DNA of 64,000 bases from Flavisolibacter nicotianae (GCF_003628535.1 NZ_RBCI01000001.1:930001-994000), one strand, 5' to 3'. Shown: positions 41,560-50,380, counted from the first letter of the stretch. Numbers and translations: made by a program. Notes: a model not told the origin generated them from the sequence alone.

Positions 41560-42273
41560 TTAGATAACAACCTTGTTGTTTTTCCGCATCGGCGCTGCGC
41601 CTTTGTTCTTTACGCGGCTCATCATGTTGTCTTTTACCTTCAGTTCTTTTTCGGCATTTACGGTGGCGCCGCCCACGCCGTTGTTTTCAATGTTCATGGT
41701 TTGCACCACCAAGCTGCCGGCATCCAGGTTGCCCACACCGTGGTTGGTGAAGACGGCGTTTTGCGCCTTGCCCGCCAGCTTTACTTCGCCCACGCTGGTG
41801 TTGTCGAATTTGAGGGTGTTGGCCGAAAGCGCCAGGTCCACTTTCCCTACGCTGGCGTTTTTGATCTGCAGGTCGGAAAAGCTCAATTCCTTTTCGGCAT
41901 TGACGCTGCCCACGGTGCTCAGGTCGAGCGACTGAAGCTTTTTGAACGAAACAAACACCCGCAATTTGCTTTTGTTTTTCATGTTCAGGTTTTTCAACCC
42001 TTTCATGTCAATGACCAGCGTATTGCCTTCGTTGTGCACGTTGAAATATTGCTGGAGATTTTCATCGGCTTCAATCTTCACGGTTTCTTTGTCGCCCTGC
42101 GACAACTTTAACTCGTACACGCCGCTTGCTTTTAAGGCATCAAACGACGAAACTGGAACATCACGGGTGACCAGTTTTCCGTTACCCTCGATGGTTTCAC
42201 GATCGGATTTTTGTGCATTGACAGAAGCCGCAGCAAGAAACGCAGCCGCAGCCAGGAACAAGACTTTACTCAT
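41560..42273 (-). CDS. GIN domain (DUF2807) exported protein
   Basis: A 237-aa protein with a Sec signal (1-20, ASVNAQ) and repeated short beta-strand units rich in Asn, Val and Lys (VSSFDALKASGVYELKLSQGD ... IKNASVGKVDLALSANTLKFDNTSVGEVKLAGKAQ). This is the putative autotransporter-adhesin head GIN domain, which forms a right-handed beta-helix. The tail is basic (MRKNNKVVI). ATG 42273 is chosen because the signal peptide starts there. Likely surface or periplasmic; function unknown. Confidence 0.87.
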   Translation of the reverse strand: MSKVLFLAAAAFLAAASVNAQKSDRETIEGNGKLVTRDVPVSSFDALKASGVYELKLSQGDKETVKIEADENLQQYFNVHNEGNTLVIDMKGLKNLNMKNKSKLRVFVSFKKLQSLDLSTVGSVNAEKELSFSDLQIKNASVGKVDLALSANTLKFDNTSVGEVKLAGKAQNAVFTNHGVGNLDAGSLVVQTMNIENNGVGGATVNAEKELKVKDNMMSRVKNKGAAPMRKNNKVVI

Positions 42274-42403
42274 ACAGATTGATTTTAGGTTTTGCAAACG
42301 AATTGCTTCGTAGAACGAAAGTAAGCCTGCTGTTGTTACACATCCGGTCTTTGAAAGTATGAATGGCAAATACGGTGTACGAGCGGGCAGCCAATCGTTC
42401 GTC

Positions 42404-42481
42404 AGTTCACGGGTTGTTTTTTAGTAGCGGTTTCATGCTTGAAAAGCCGGGCCGATCTTTTAGCACGTGTGAACCCGTGAA
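42404..42481. repeat. Inverted word repeat, same word as at 26.3 kb
   Basis: AGTTCACGGGTT (42404-42415) is answered by AACCCGTGAA (42472-42481), then CACCTGTGAACT runs into the -7 box of the next gene. The loop sequence is unrelated to that of the 26.3 kb copy. Confidence 0.6.
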
Positions 42482-42498
42482 GTCGCACACCTGTGAAC

Positions 42499-42506
42499 TA
42501 TTTTTG
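42499..42506 (+). promoter_or_regulatory. -7 promoter box of flavin reductase, near-leaderless
   Basis: TATTTTTG matches TAnnTTTG and ends 5 nt before ATG 42512. It overlaps an in-frame GTG at 42506, so that codon is unlikely to be the start. Confidence 0.5.
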
Positions 42507-42511
42507 TGTAT

Positions 42512-43402
42512 ATGATCCTGGATCTGAAAGAGCTTTCAACGGCGGAAAAACAGTATTACCTGCAGCACGTAGTGGCGCCCCGGCCGGTTTGTTTTGCGTC
42601 CACCATCAGCAAGGAGGGTGTGGTTAACCTGAGTCCTTTCAGCTTTTTCAATCTTTTTTCTTCCAACCCGCCCGTTGTGATTTTTTCCCCGGCACGGCGG
42701 GTGCGGGACAATACCACCAAGCATACCCTGCAAAATGTGCTGGACGTGCCGGAAGTGGTGATCAATGTCGTGAACTACGACATGGTGCACCAGACCTCTT
42801 TGGCAAGCTGCGAGTTCCCAAAAGACGTGGATGAATTTTCCAAGGCGGGCTTCACCAAGGAACCGGCGACTCTGGTACGGCCACCAATGGTGCGGGAAAG
42901 CAAGGCCAAACTCGAGTGCCGCGTGATTGAGGTAAAATCGCTCGGCAGCGAAGGCGGCGCCGGCCAACTGGTGATTTGTGAAGTGCTGAAGCTGCACCTG
43001 GCCGATGAACTGCTGGACGCGAACAAAAAAATTGATCCAACAAAACTGGAGCTGATCGCACGGCTTGGCGGTGACTGGTACTGCCGGGTGTCGAAAGAAA
43101 ATTTATTCCTTGTTCCCAAGCCAAACGTAAAGCTGGGAATCGGCATCGACGCCCTGCCCGAAAGTATCCGCAACAGCAAACTGCTCACCGGTAATCACCT
43201 GGGCATGCTGGGTAACGTACACGAAGAACCGGTTGTCGATCCTTCTTTCGATGACGAACACCTCAAAACGATCTTCCAGTATTTCGCCGTCGATCCGTCT
43301 GAAATGGAGCGTGAGGTGCATGCCTATGCCGCGAGGCTTTTGGACCAGCACAAAGTCCACGAAGCCTGGCAGGTGCTGCTGGCAGCGGAGAATGTTGTAT
43401 GA
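42512..43402 (+). CDS. Flavin reductase family protein (flavoredoxin-like)
   Basis: A 296-aa FMN-binding split-barrel protein. The N-terminal domain has PRPVCFASTISKEGVVNLSPFSFFNLFSSNPPVVIFSPA, the family FMN-binding region, and later ALVRPPMVRESKAKLECRV and VICEVLKLHLAD. It is about 90 residues longer than small flavin reductases; the extra C-terminal part (residues about 205-296) is helical and typical of the Bacteroidota type. Role: reduces flavin, or uses it in a two-component oxygenase; no oxygenase lies nearby. Confidence 0.88.
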   Translation: MILDLKELSTAEKQYYLQHVVAPRPVCFASTISKEGVVNLSPFSFFNLFSSNPPVVIFSPARRVRDNTTKHTLQNVLDVPEVVINVVNYDMVHQTSLASCEFPKDVDEFSKAGFTKEPATLVRPPMVRESKAKLECRVIEVKSLGSEGGAGQLVICEVLKLHLADELLDANKKIDPTKLELIARLGGDWYCRVSKENLFLVPKPNVKLGIGIDALPESIRNSKLLTGNHLGMLGNVHEEPVVDPSFDDEHLKTIFQYFAVDPSEMEREVHAYAARLLDQHKVHEAWQVLLAAENVV

Positions 43403-43683
43403 GTGAAGATGACGGCAGAAAAACCTTGCGCTTTCAACAGTCAGCCAACGCCTACAGGCCCGGCAACCACCCTGCTGGTTTTGCTTCCCCTGATGCATAC
43501 CCGCGGAAGGCAGGGAAAAAGTTATCGCATGGGTTGACATCTTCCATCATTCTTTCTAACTTGTTAAGCGTTGCACAACCGTGCACGTTATTTCCGGAAA
43601 CATGGAAATGCTCGGAAGAGCGGGTTTTGATCGTTGCAATTTGTTCCCTGCGAATCGTTCCAGTGTATTCAAACCGGTGTTCG

Positions 43684-44391
43684 ATGCAAACGATAACCTT
43701 TTTACAATTTTTCCTGTTTTTGGGCCTTTCTTCGCGGCACCCTTCTTTTGCCTGTGTAAAACAGTGTGGGTTACAAAAAAAACAGCGACAGGCAGCGCCG
43801 GGTCTTTTTCACCTTTCTCTTTTTTTACTTTGCTTCTTCGGTGCCACAGACGTTGGGGCGCAACGTATCGGTGCCAGGCTGGGACTGGGCATCACATCGC
43901 CGGCTGTTACATATCAACCCAACCCCTATAGCGAACTCAGTGCGGAGAGCAATACCGGGCTGGTTTTGGGCATTTTTACACAGGCGACTTTATCGTCGAA
44001 TTGGTTTCTTCGGCCGGCCGTGCAGCTTGCGTTTAAAGGCTATATGGAAAAATATGTCTCTAATTTTTCACCCAATTCGAGTCGTTACAGCAGCACCATC
44101 ACTTACCTCGAACTACCCCTGGATTTTATTTACGCCGCTGGCGCAAAAGGCAATGGCTTTCAGTTGGGCGCCGGCCCGGTGGGTGGTGTGCTGCTGAACC
44201 GGGATGCGCAGCTATATGCCCTCAAAGCATTTGACCTTGGTGCCAACGTGCTCGCCGGTTACCAGACGCCGATCGGCTTTTCGGTGCACCTAAGCTATAC
44301 ACACGGCTTTTTCAATGCGGCAAAGGGCGACGCCTTCCTGACGAAGATGAAAAACCGCTTTACCGCATTAACGGTTGGTTACCTTTTTTGA
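43684..44391 (+). CDS. Exported outer-membrane beta-barrel (porin-like) protein
   Basis: A 235-aa reading with a late hydrophobic signal (FHLSLFLLCFFGATDVGAQ) and a mature eight-strand-type barrel: RIGARLGLGITSPAVTYQ, LVLGIFTQATLSSNWFLRPAVQLAFKG, LELPLDFIYAAGAKGNGFQLGAGPVGGVLLN, ending in an aromatic residue (TVGYLF). This fits PorT/OprF-like small barrels. The start is uncertain: ATG 43684 leaves 45 residues before the signal core, and the frame is open upstream to 43399. The preceding 280 bp have no clear gene. Confidence 0.7.
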   Translation: MQTITFLQFFLFLGLSSRHPSFACVKQCGLQKKQRQAAPGLFHLSLFLLCFFGATDVGAQRIGARLGLGITSPAVTYQPNPYSELSAESNTGLVLGIFTQATLSSNWFLRPAVQLAFKGYMEKYVSNFSPNSSRYSSTITYLELPLDFIYAAGAKGNGFQLGAGPVGGVLLNRDAQLYALKAFDLGANVLAGYQTPIGFSVHLSYTHGFFNAAKGDAFLTKMKNRFTALTVGYLF

Positions 44392-44458
44392 TCCGCCTGT
44401 TTGAACAACCGCCTTGCCCGCCGAAGGACTGCAATCACTCACCAAACCGATACATTGT

Positions 44459-46114
44459 ATGATCCGCAAAACCGCTAATCTGCTGTTCGCCGTCTTCGGC
44501 AGCGTGCTGCTGCTTTCGTCTTGCAAAAACTATTACATGGCCCGCAGGGTGCAACCCGGTCAGGATGCAAACGGGGAAATCGACTCCCTCTACAATCAAG
44601 CCCGTTTTTTTGTGTTGCGCACCGGCAGCCAGGCTTTTTACATGAAGACCATGTCGCTGAGCAGCGACCAGAAGACATTGACCACGACGCTCGACACCCT
44701 GCCGCCGGAGCACCGGCTGCACCTGGTAAACGGTCGCGGGGGTGAAATGCGCTACAAAAAAGACGACTTCGCGGATGCCGGCGTGCTGAATGAAGTGCAC
44801 CTGTATGTGCCGTCGATGGACGTCAGGGCAGGTGAAACGGTGAATCTTTCGCTCGACAAGGTGCAGAAAATCGAGGTGCTGGAAAAAGACAAAAAACGAA
44901 CGACCAATAGCTATGTCCTTGGGGCAATTGGTTTTACCCTGGGCACCCTTGCAGTGGCGGGGGTTATTATTGCAGCGACCAAAAGTTCCTGTCCCTTCGT
45001 TAGTGCGTACAACGGACAGGAGTTTCTATTGCAGGGCGAAATATATGGCGGCGCCCTCTACCCGCAACTGGCACGCCATGACTACCTCCCGCTACGGATG
45101 CAACCGCTTGCCGATGGTACACTGCAACTCAAAATCAGCAACGAGCTAAAGGAAAAACAATACACCGATCTTTCCAGCCTGCTGGTGATCAAACACGATC
45201 CTGGCGTTAAAATTCTCCCGGATGAAAACGGGAAATTATACAGTGTGCGTTCCGCCGCGGCGCCTGTGTCGGCGAAACTTGGCAGCGGTAAAGACCTCCT
45301 GCCATTCCTCCTGAAAGAAAACGACCAGGCCGTTGCTTACCTCGATGATCAAACAACCGTTGACGGGAGCAATACCGTTTCCCTGCAGTTCACGAAAGCA
45401 AAAAAAGCGAAGCTGGCCAAGCTGGTGCTGTCGCTAAAAAATTCGTACTGGCTCGACCAGCTTTACGGCGAGCTGGCCCAGGGCTTCGGCCGCTATTACG
45501 CAACGTACCTGGACAAGCAATCCAAAAAGCCCGCAAGCCAGTTGGTACGATGGACAAAAGAGCAGCAAATCCCGCTCACTGTTTCCCTGTCGGCTGCAGG
45601 CGGATGGAAGAAGGTGGCCGATCTTACCACCACTGGTCCGCTGGCCAACCGTTCGGTGGTGGTGCCGGTTGACCTGAGCGGTGTGGAGGGTGACATCGTC
45701 AACATCCGCCTTTCCACCGGCTTTCTGTTTTGGGAACTGGATTATGCGGGTATTGACTTTTCTGCCAACGAGGCTTTCGGTGTGGAAGAACTGTCGCCGG
45801 CAGAAGCCCGCGACGAAAGGGGGCAGGATGTACTTGCGCCGTTGCAGCGCGAAGACAACCACTTTCTTGAACAACCGCAAATCGGCAATGTGGCCACGCT
45901 TGTTTACAAGCCTTCGCCGCGGGACGAATCAAAAAGCTATACTTATATCCTGCATGCAAAAGGCTGGTACCGGCACGTGCGGGACTTTACCGGTAAGCCC
46001 AATATTGCTTTTTTGAAACAGTTTACCAGGCCCAATGCTTTCCCGCTTTACGGGAGAACCCGCTTCCGGCAAATCGAATCGCAAACCCTGCGAATGATGG
46101 CCGCGAACAACTAA
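44459..46114 (+). CDS. Large lipoprotein of unknown function, first gene of radical SAM operon
   Basis: A 551-aa lipoprotein (lipobox LLSSC, Cys21). An N-terminal domain (residues about 25-160) is followed by an internal hydrophobic helix (VLGAIGFTLGTLAVAGVIIAA, given in two halves VLGAIGFTLGT and LAVAGVIIAA), and then CPFVSAYNGQEFLLQGEIYGGALYPQLARHDYLPL, QLKISNELKEKQYTDLSSLLVI, and a long beta-rich region to residue 551. The CPFV-Y-G-EF-LQGEI pattern recurs, from memory, in unannotated Bacteroidota proteins. No catalytic motif is recognised. The radical SAM gene begins 16 bp after its stop, so the two are almost certainly co-transcribed. Confidence 0.75.
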   Translation: MIRKTANLLFAVFGSVLLLSSCKNYYMARRVQPGQDANGEIDSLYNQARFFVLRTGSQAFYMKTMSLSSDQKTLTTTLDTLPPEHRLHLVNGRGGEMRYKKDDFADAGVLNEVHLYVPSMDVRAGETVNLSLDKVQKIEVLEKDKKRTTNSYVLGAIGFTLGTLAVAGVIIAATKSSCPFVSAYNGQEFLLQGEIYGGALYPQLARHDYLPLRMQPLADGTLQLKISNELKEKQYTDLSSLLVIKHDPGVKILPDENGKLYSVRSAAAPVSAKLGSGKDLLPFLLKENDQAVAYLDDQTTVDGSNTVSLQFTKAKKAKLAKLVLSLKNSYWLDQLYGELAQGFGRYYATYLDKQSKKPASQLVRWTKEQQIPLTVSLSAAGGWKKVADLTTTGPLANRSVVVPVDLSGVEGDIVNIRLSTGFLFWELDYAGIDFSANEAFGVEELSPAEARDERGQDVLAPLQREDNHFLEQPQIGNVATLVYKPSPRDESKSYTYILHAKGWYRHVRDFTGKPNIAFLKQFTRPNAFPLYGRTRFRQIESQTLRMMAANN

Positions 46115-46130
46115 CCACAAACAATTTTGT

Positions 46131-47351
46131 ATGGAAACAATGCCCGTTCTTGCGAAATGCATCGTCCCTGCACTGGAAACAGAAATACAGGATGATCGTC
46201 TGTCTCCTGCCGGAAGTGTCGGTGCGCTGGAAAGAATCCTTGTCTGGCAGGCCATCCGGTTGCGGCTCTTTTATTTCGCCTGCATTATTTTAAAAAAACC
46301 ATCGAAGGTGTGGCGGCTTTTCCGGACCATGCTCCGTTTGCGGACCAACGTTTGGGGCGGCGACCTGAAAAAGATCTACAGGCTCGATGGCAAATATTAT
46401 TTCAACATGTACACACCGGGCTGGCCCTCGGCCGCCTACGATGAACTGATCAAAGCCGAACTGCGTCGTCATTCATCACCGCTGAATGTGCCCGAAAAAC
46501 TCTCTTTTATTTTCCTGGCTATTACCCGCAAATGCCCCATGCGCTGCGAGCATTGTTTTGAATGGGACAACCTGAATCAAAAAGAGTCGTTTACCAAAGA
46601 AGACCTGTTGAAGGTTGTTGATCTTTACCGCAGGGAAGGTGTGCTGCAAATTCATTTCAGTGGCGGAGAGCCAATGGTGCGCTTTAAGGATTTGATCGAA
46701 TTAATCGCCTATGCCAGTCCAGGTATTGCCTGCTGGGTGCTTACATCGGGGTTCAACTTCACCGCCGAAAATGCAAAGAAGCTGAAAGAGACAGGCTGCA
46801 AGGGCGTGGTGGTGAGCATTGATCATTACCTGCCGGAAATGCACAACCTGTTCCGCGGAAGGACAAATGCGTTTGAGGGTGCCGTAAACGCGGTGAAAGC
46901 CGCAAGGGAAGCGGGACTGGTAACGGCTATAAGCGTATGTGCGACCAAGGCATTTTTGAACGGCGGCCATCTTGTTCCCTACATGGATTTTGCAAAATCT
47001 CTCGGTGTTCAGTTTGTTCAAGTACTGGAACCGCGGGCCGTGGGGCATTATGCTGGTAAGGAAGTGTTGTTGGACAAAGCGCACATTGATTTGCTGGAAA
47101 AAACATTTACCCAATTCAATCATGCACCGGCTTACCGTGCGTATCCAACAATGGTCTACCACGGTTATCACCAGCGGCGGGTGGGTTGTTTTTCGGGAAG
47201 CCGAAGCGTGTACATCGACTCGGCCGGCGATGTGCATGCCTGCCCGTTTTGCCATACCAAATCATACAACATCATTCCCCTTGTCCGTGCAAATGAAACC
47301 GTATTGCCCCAAAAAGAAAACAGGTGCCCGCAGTTTGAAAAAATTGCCTGA
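46131..47351 (+). CDS. Radical SAM protein with SPASM-like C-terminus
   Basis: A 406-aa radical SAM enzyme. The [4Fe-4S] cluster motif is C135-x3-C139-x2-C142 (CPMRCEHC), followed by HFSGGEPMVRFKDL for SAM binding and VVSIDHYLPEMHNLFRG in the barrel. The C-terminus has GCFSGSRSVYIDSAGDVHACPFCHTKS and ends CPQF, a shortened SPASM-like arrangement with cysteines able to hold an auxiliary cluster. An N-terminal 125-residue extension contains a hydrophobic stretch. SPASM enzymes usually modify peptides or proteins. No precursor peptide gene was seen next to it; the two flanking lipoproteins are candidate partners. Confidence 0.88.
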   Translation: METMPVLAKCIVPALETEIQDDRLSPAGSVGALERILVWQAIRLRLFYFACIILKKPSKVWRLFRTMLRLRTNVWGGDLKKIYRLDGKYYFNMYTPGWPSAAYDELIKAELRRHSSPLNVPEKLSFIFLAITRKCPMRCEHCFEWDNLNQKESFTKEDLLKVVDLYRREGVLQIHFSGGEPMVRFKDLIELIAYASPGIACWVLTSGFNFTAENAKKLKETGCKGVVVSIDHYLPEMHNLFRGRTNAFEGAVNAVKAAREAGLVTAISVCATKAFLNGGHLVPYMDFAKSLGVQFVQVLEPRAVGHYAGKEVLLDKAHIDLLEKTFTQFNHAPAYRAYPTMVYHGYHQRRVGCFSGSRSVYIDSAGDVHACPFCHTKSYNIIPLVRANETVLPQKENRCPQFEKIA

Positions 47352-47417
47352 TCTGCCTTGTGAAGGATCTCCGTTTGCCTTTTTGAAAGCGCATTCTAAA
47401 ACGTCAAACGCAAAGAC

Positions 47418-48572
47418 ATGAAACAACTGAAACAACACAGCAGCCGGCAAAACGGTTTGCCTGCCGCCGGCCGGTTTTTTATCGTCGCACTAACGGCATC
47501 GCTGCTGCTGGCAAGCTGCCAAAAAGAAGTGACATCGCCTGCAACAAGCGGCGATGCGGTCGTGAGCAAGGCCGCACCCAAAGCACCATCGGTAGTGGTG
47601 CACGCCGGTGGCTCCATCCAGCAAGCCATCAACAATGCCGATGCCGGCTCCGTGATTAAAATTGAAGCCGGTACCTACAAGGAAAGCCTTGTGGTGAACA
47701 AGCCCGGAATGACACTGGCTGGTGAAGATGGCGTGATCCTTCAAAACCCGGGCGACGAAGAAGACGGAATCACCGTGCAGGATGCAGGCGACGGCTTTAC
47801 GCTGAAAAATATCACCGTTCGCGATTTTGAAGAAAACGGCGTGGTGCTGCAACATGTCGACGGCTTTTTGCTTTCGCATGTCACGGCCATCAACAATGGC
47901 GAATACGGTCTTTTTCCTGTGTTCAGCAGCCACGGGGTCATCGAGCACTGCACTGCTTCGGGCCATTCCGATACCGGTATTTATGTAGGCCAGTCAACCG
48001 ATGTAGCCATCAATCAAAACCAGGCGTACGACAACGTGAACGGGATCGAGGTGGAAAACTGTTTGCGGGTGGTGGTGGATAAAAACCAAAGCGTTCACAA
48101 TGTGGTTGGTATCCTGTCGGTGTTGCTGCCAGGCCTTGTTGCAAAACAAGCCTCAGACATCGTAATTACCAACAACCAGGTTCGCGACAACAACCATGAA
48201 AATTTTGCCGAAGCCGGCGAACTGGAGGCTTTTGTGCCCACCGGCTCGGGTATCCTGGTTGTGGGAACGGACAATACGCTTGTAAAAGACAATCATGTCA
48301 GTGGCAATCATTTCACCGGCATTGCGGTGGTGAGCACGCTGGTTTTGGGTGCGCTGGCCCACCTTCCGCCGGAAGCCTTTGCCGACATTGAACCCAATCC
48401 CGATGGTGTGCACGTTATCAGTAACGTGGTAAAAGACAACGGCGCCGCACCGCCTGTCGGCTTGCCTTTCCCGGGTGTCGATCTTCTTTGGGATGGTTCG
48501 GGCAGCAACAATTGCTGGAGCCGGAACAACTACAACACCTCCTATCCGCCGGTTTTGCCGGCTTGTCAATAA
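47418..48572 (+). CDS. Right-handed parallel beta-helix lipoprotein
   Basis: A 384-aa lipoprotein (LLASC lipobox, about Cys35) with a linker rich in Ala/Pro/Ser and then a parallel beta-helix: IQQAINNADAGSVIKIEAGTYKESLVVNKPGMTLAGE starts the first coils, then ITVRDFEENGVVLQHVDGFLLSHVTAINNGEYGLF, DTGIYVGQSTDVAINQNQAYDNVNGIEVENC, and further PbH1-type coils with N-rich turns to SNVVKDNG. The fold is used by pectate lyases, alginate epimerases and NosD-like proteins; NosD-like copper or carbohydrate handling are options. It is the last gene before a terminator, 66 bp after the radical SAM gene. Confidence 0.88.
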   Translation: MKQLKQHSSRQNGLPAAGRFFIVALTASLLLASCQKEVTSPATSGDAVVSKAAPKAPSVVVHAGGSIQQAINNADAGSVIKIEAGTYKESLVVNKPGMTLAGEDGVILQNPGDEEDGITVQDAGDGFTLKNITVRDFEENGVVLQHVDGFLLSHVTAINNGEYGLFPVFSSHGVIEHCTASGHSDTGIYVGQSTDVAINQNQAYDNVNGIEVENCLRVVVDKNQSVHNVVGILSVLLPGLVAKQASDIVITNNQVRDNNHENFAEAGELEAFVPTGSGILVVGTDNTLVKDNHVSGNHFTGIAVVSTLVLGALAHLPPEAFADIEPNPDGVHVISNVVKDNGAAPPVGLPFPGVDLLWDGSGSNNCWSRNNYNTSYPPVLPACQ

Positions 48573-48592
48573 CCTGAACGGGTAAGGCCAAA

Positions 48593-48623
48593 AAAGGCTG
48601 TCACAACGGGTGACAGCCTTTTT
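48593..48623 (+). terminator. Terminator of the radical SAM operon
   Basis: Thirteen-bp stem (AAAAGGCTGTCAC with its complement at 48611-48623), 5-nt loop, T-run; the only terminator after the three-gene operon. Confidence 0.85.
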
Positions 48624-48671
48624 TCTTTCGCTAGGTGATTGTTTGGTATAAAGCAACCGGCCTTGTACGTC

Positions 48672-49376
48672 TTATGTTTTGTTGGCCCAGCCGAATACTT
48701 TTTTCAGGATCTCAGTTGTGCGGGCTACCGGGTTATTGCGGATGTTTACCTCTTCCTGTGCCACCTGGTCGAACAGGGCATTCACTGCTTTATCCACGAC
48801 ATACGAGGGAAGGTCGGGATTGATCTTGTTGAGGGTTGTTGGGAAGCCGTTGTAGGTATTCACCAGGTCTGCATAATATTTTGTTGCGCTGAATTTATCA
48901 AGCGAACTTTTGATAAGAGGCAGGAAGGCCGCAACCAGTTTATCGGTTGTTTTTTGGCGGAAATACTGTGTTGCCGCATCCCGCGGTCCTTTTACGATAG
49001 CGATGGCATCGGCAATGGTCATTTCCTTAATCGCATCGAGAAAGATGGGCCGCGCCGAACCAACGGCATCCTCGGCTGCACGGTTGATCTGCAAAATGGC
49101 TTTGTCCACGAGCGATGAAAAACCAACCTGGCGAAGGGTATTCTCGATCTTTTTTGCATCGGGGGGAAGAAAAAGCTTGTAGGCTTCATTACCGAAGAAG
49201 CCGTCCGGCTTGTTCAGGAAGCCAATGCCTTTGCCGGTTCCCTGGTCCAGGGCTTCGCGGATAGCCTGGGCAGCTTCGGCTTGGGTAATGGTGGTGGTTT
49301 GCGGAAGGTTGCTGATCACGTCACAGGAAGAAAGACCAAGAAAGAAAAAGCCGGCCAGCAGGATTTGTTTGCGCAT
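48672..49376 (-). CDS. DUF4197 lipoprotein
   Basis: A 234-aa lipoprotein (signal ending LGLSSC, Cys18). It has TTTITQAEAAQAIREALDQGTGKGIGFLNKPDGFFGNEAYKLFLPPDAKKIENTLRQVG and the later GPRDAATQYFRQKTTDKLVAAFLPLIKSSLDK, the DUF4197 pattern. The protein is all-helical and expected in the periplasm. Function unknown. ATG 49376 is chosen by the signal peptide; the frame is open upstream without support. Confidence 0.88.
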   Translation of the reverse strand: MRKQILLAGFFFLGLSSCDVISNLPQTTTITQAEAAQAIREALDQGTGKGIGFLNKPDGFFGNEAYKLFLPPDAKKIENTLRQVGFSSLVDKAILQINRAAEDAVGSARPIFLDAIKEMTIADAIAIVKGPRDAATQYFRQKTTDKLVAAFLPLIKSSLDKFSATKYYADLVNTYNGFPTTLNKINPDLPSYVVDKAVNALFDQVAQEEVNIRNNPVARTTEILKKVFGWANKT

Positions 49377-49635
49377 CTTTTTACTGAACTCGTTGTCAAA
49401 TAACCTGCCAAGCCCTCGGGTTATTGACCGAAGCCCGGAAAAGAATTTTGCCGCTGCCTGCAACGTTTGGCCCGGTGAGAACATCAATCCAAAACGGCGG
49501 TTGCTTTGGGTCATGCAGATTTGGGAGCAGAGACCGCCACGATGTTTTATCTTTAAGAGAATGCAGGAACAACGCACAGCTGGTTTTGTCCCGACACTGC
49601 TTTTGCGAAGACGGATTGGTTCAGGAGGAATCAAG

Positions 49636-50238
49636 ATGGTACCGTTTTGCAGTGCCGTTTTGTTTTTCTGCCTGTTTTTGTTGTCGCTTTGTTCCGCGGC
49701 GCAGGAGCAAAAACTGGTGTATACGATCCAGCGCAACGGCGAAAAAGTAGGCGATCTGCATTTTCAAAAATTCAAATCCGGCACCAAAACGACCTACCAT
49801 CTTCAATCGGAAGTGAATGTAAAAATGCTGCTGTCCATTTGCGTAAAAGCGCAGGAGCAGTCCGTGTACGAAAACGAGGTGTTGCAGTCGTCCGTTGTGT
49901 TGCGCCAGGTAAACGGAAAAGAAAAAGCCAACAAGCAAATTCACAACAACGGCAAAGGCCTAACGGTTTCGGATGATGGCGAAAAACGCGAACTCAAAAA
50001 TTATCTTGTCCGCTACAACAGCCACTGCCTTTACAGCACAGAGCCGGTCTATTACACCAATGTGTTTGCCGACAACTACCAGCAGTTTGTTCCCATCCAG
50101 AAAGTGGCAGATCATCATTACCGGGTTACTTTTCCCGACGGCAACAGCAATGACTATTTTTATGAGAACGGCGTTTGCAAAAAAGTGAAAGTAAAGAGCC
50201 GTCTTTTCGATGCGGAATTCGTTTTGGTTTCTCTTTGA
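49636..50238 (+). CDS. Exported beta-rich protein of unknown function
   Basis: A 200-aa protein with a Sec signal (1-23, LCSAAQ). The mature part is a run of beta strands: LVYTIQRNGEKVGDLHFQKFKSGTKTTYHLQSEVNV, QSVYENEVLQSSVVLRQVNGK, YFYENGVCKKVKVKSRLFDAEFVLV. It resembles exported DUF6134-type proteins, but this is from memory and uncertain. Start 49636 is supported by an unusual, strong purine-rich AGGAGGAA sequence 5 nt upstream, rare in this genome, and by the signal peptide. Confidence 0.75.
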   Translation: MVPFCSAVLFFCLFLLSLCSAAQEQKLVYTIQRNGEKVGDLHFQKFKSGTKTTYHLQSEVNVKMLLSICVKAQEQSVYENEVLQSSVVLRQVNGKEKANKQIHNNGKGLTVSDDGEKRELKNYLVRYNSHCLYSTEPVYYTNVFADNYQQFVPIQKVADHHYRVTFPDGNSNDYFYENGVCKKVKVKSRLFDAEFVLVSL

Positions 50239-50334
50239 CCTTGTGTAATGAAAACGCTCCAACGGTTAACGCAAAGATTGCGTAGCAGATAAAGAGTATT
50301 CCCACAGGGATATGCAACCTGGCGACAGGCAATA

Positions 50335-50364
50335 AAAAAGGCAGGACGTTCGCCCTGCCTTTTT
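50335..50364. terminator. Bidirectional terminator
   Basis: Eleven-bp stem (AAAAAGGCAGG with CCTGCCTTTTT) between the exported unknown and the convergent L,D-transpeptidase. Confidence 0.75.
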
Positions 50365-50380
50365 CGTAAACCCTTCCTGC

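Noticed and set aside
43399-43683. N-terminal extension of the 43.7 kb barrel protein
   Set aside because: The frame is open upstream but overlaps the flavin reductase stop and encodes no signal or domain; the true start is probably at or after 43684.
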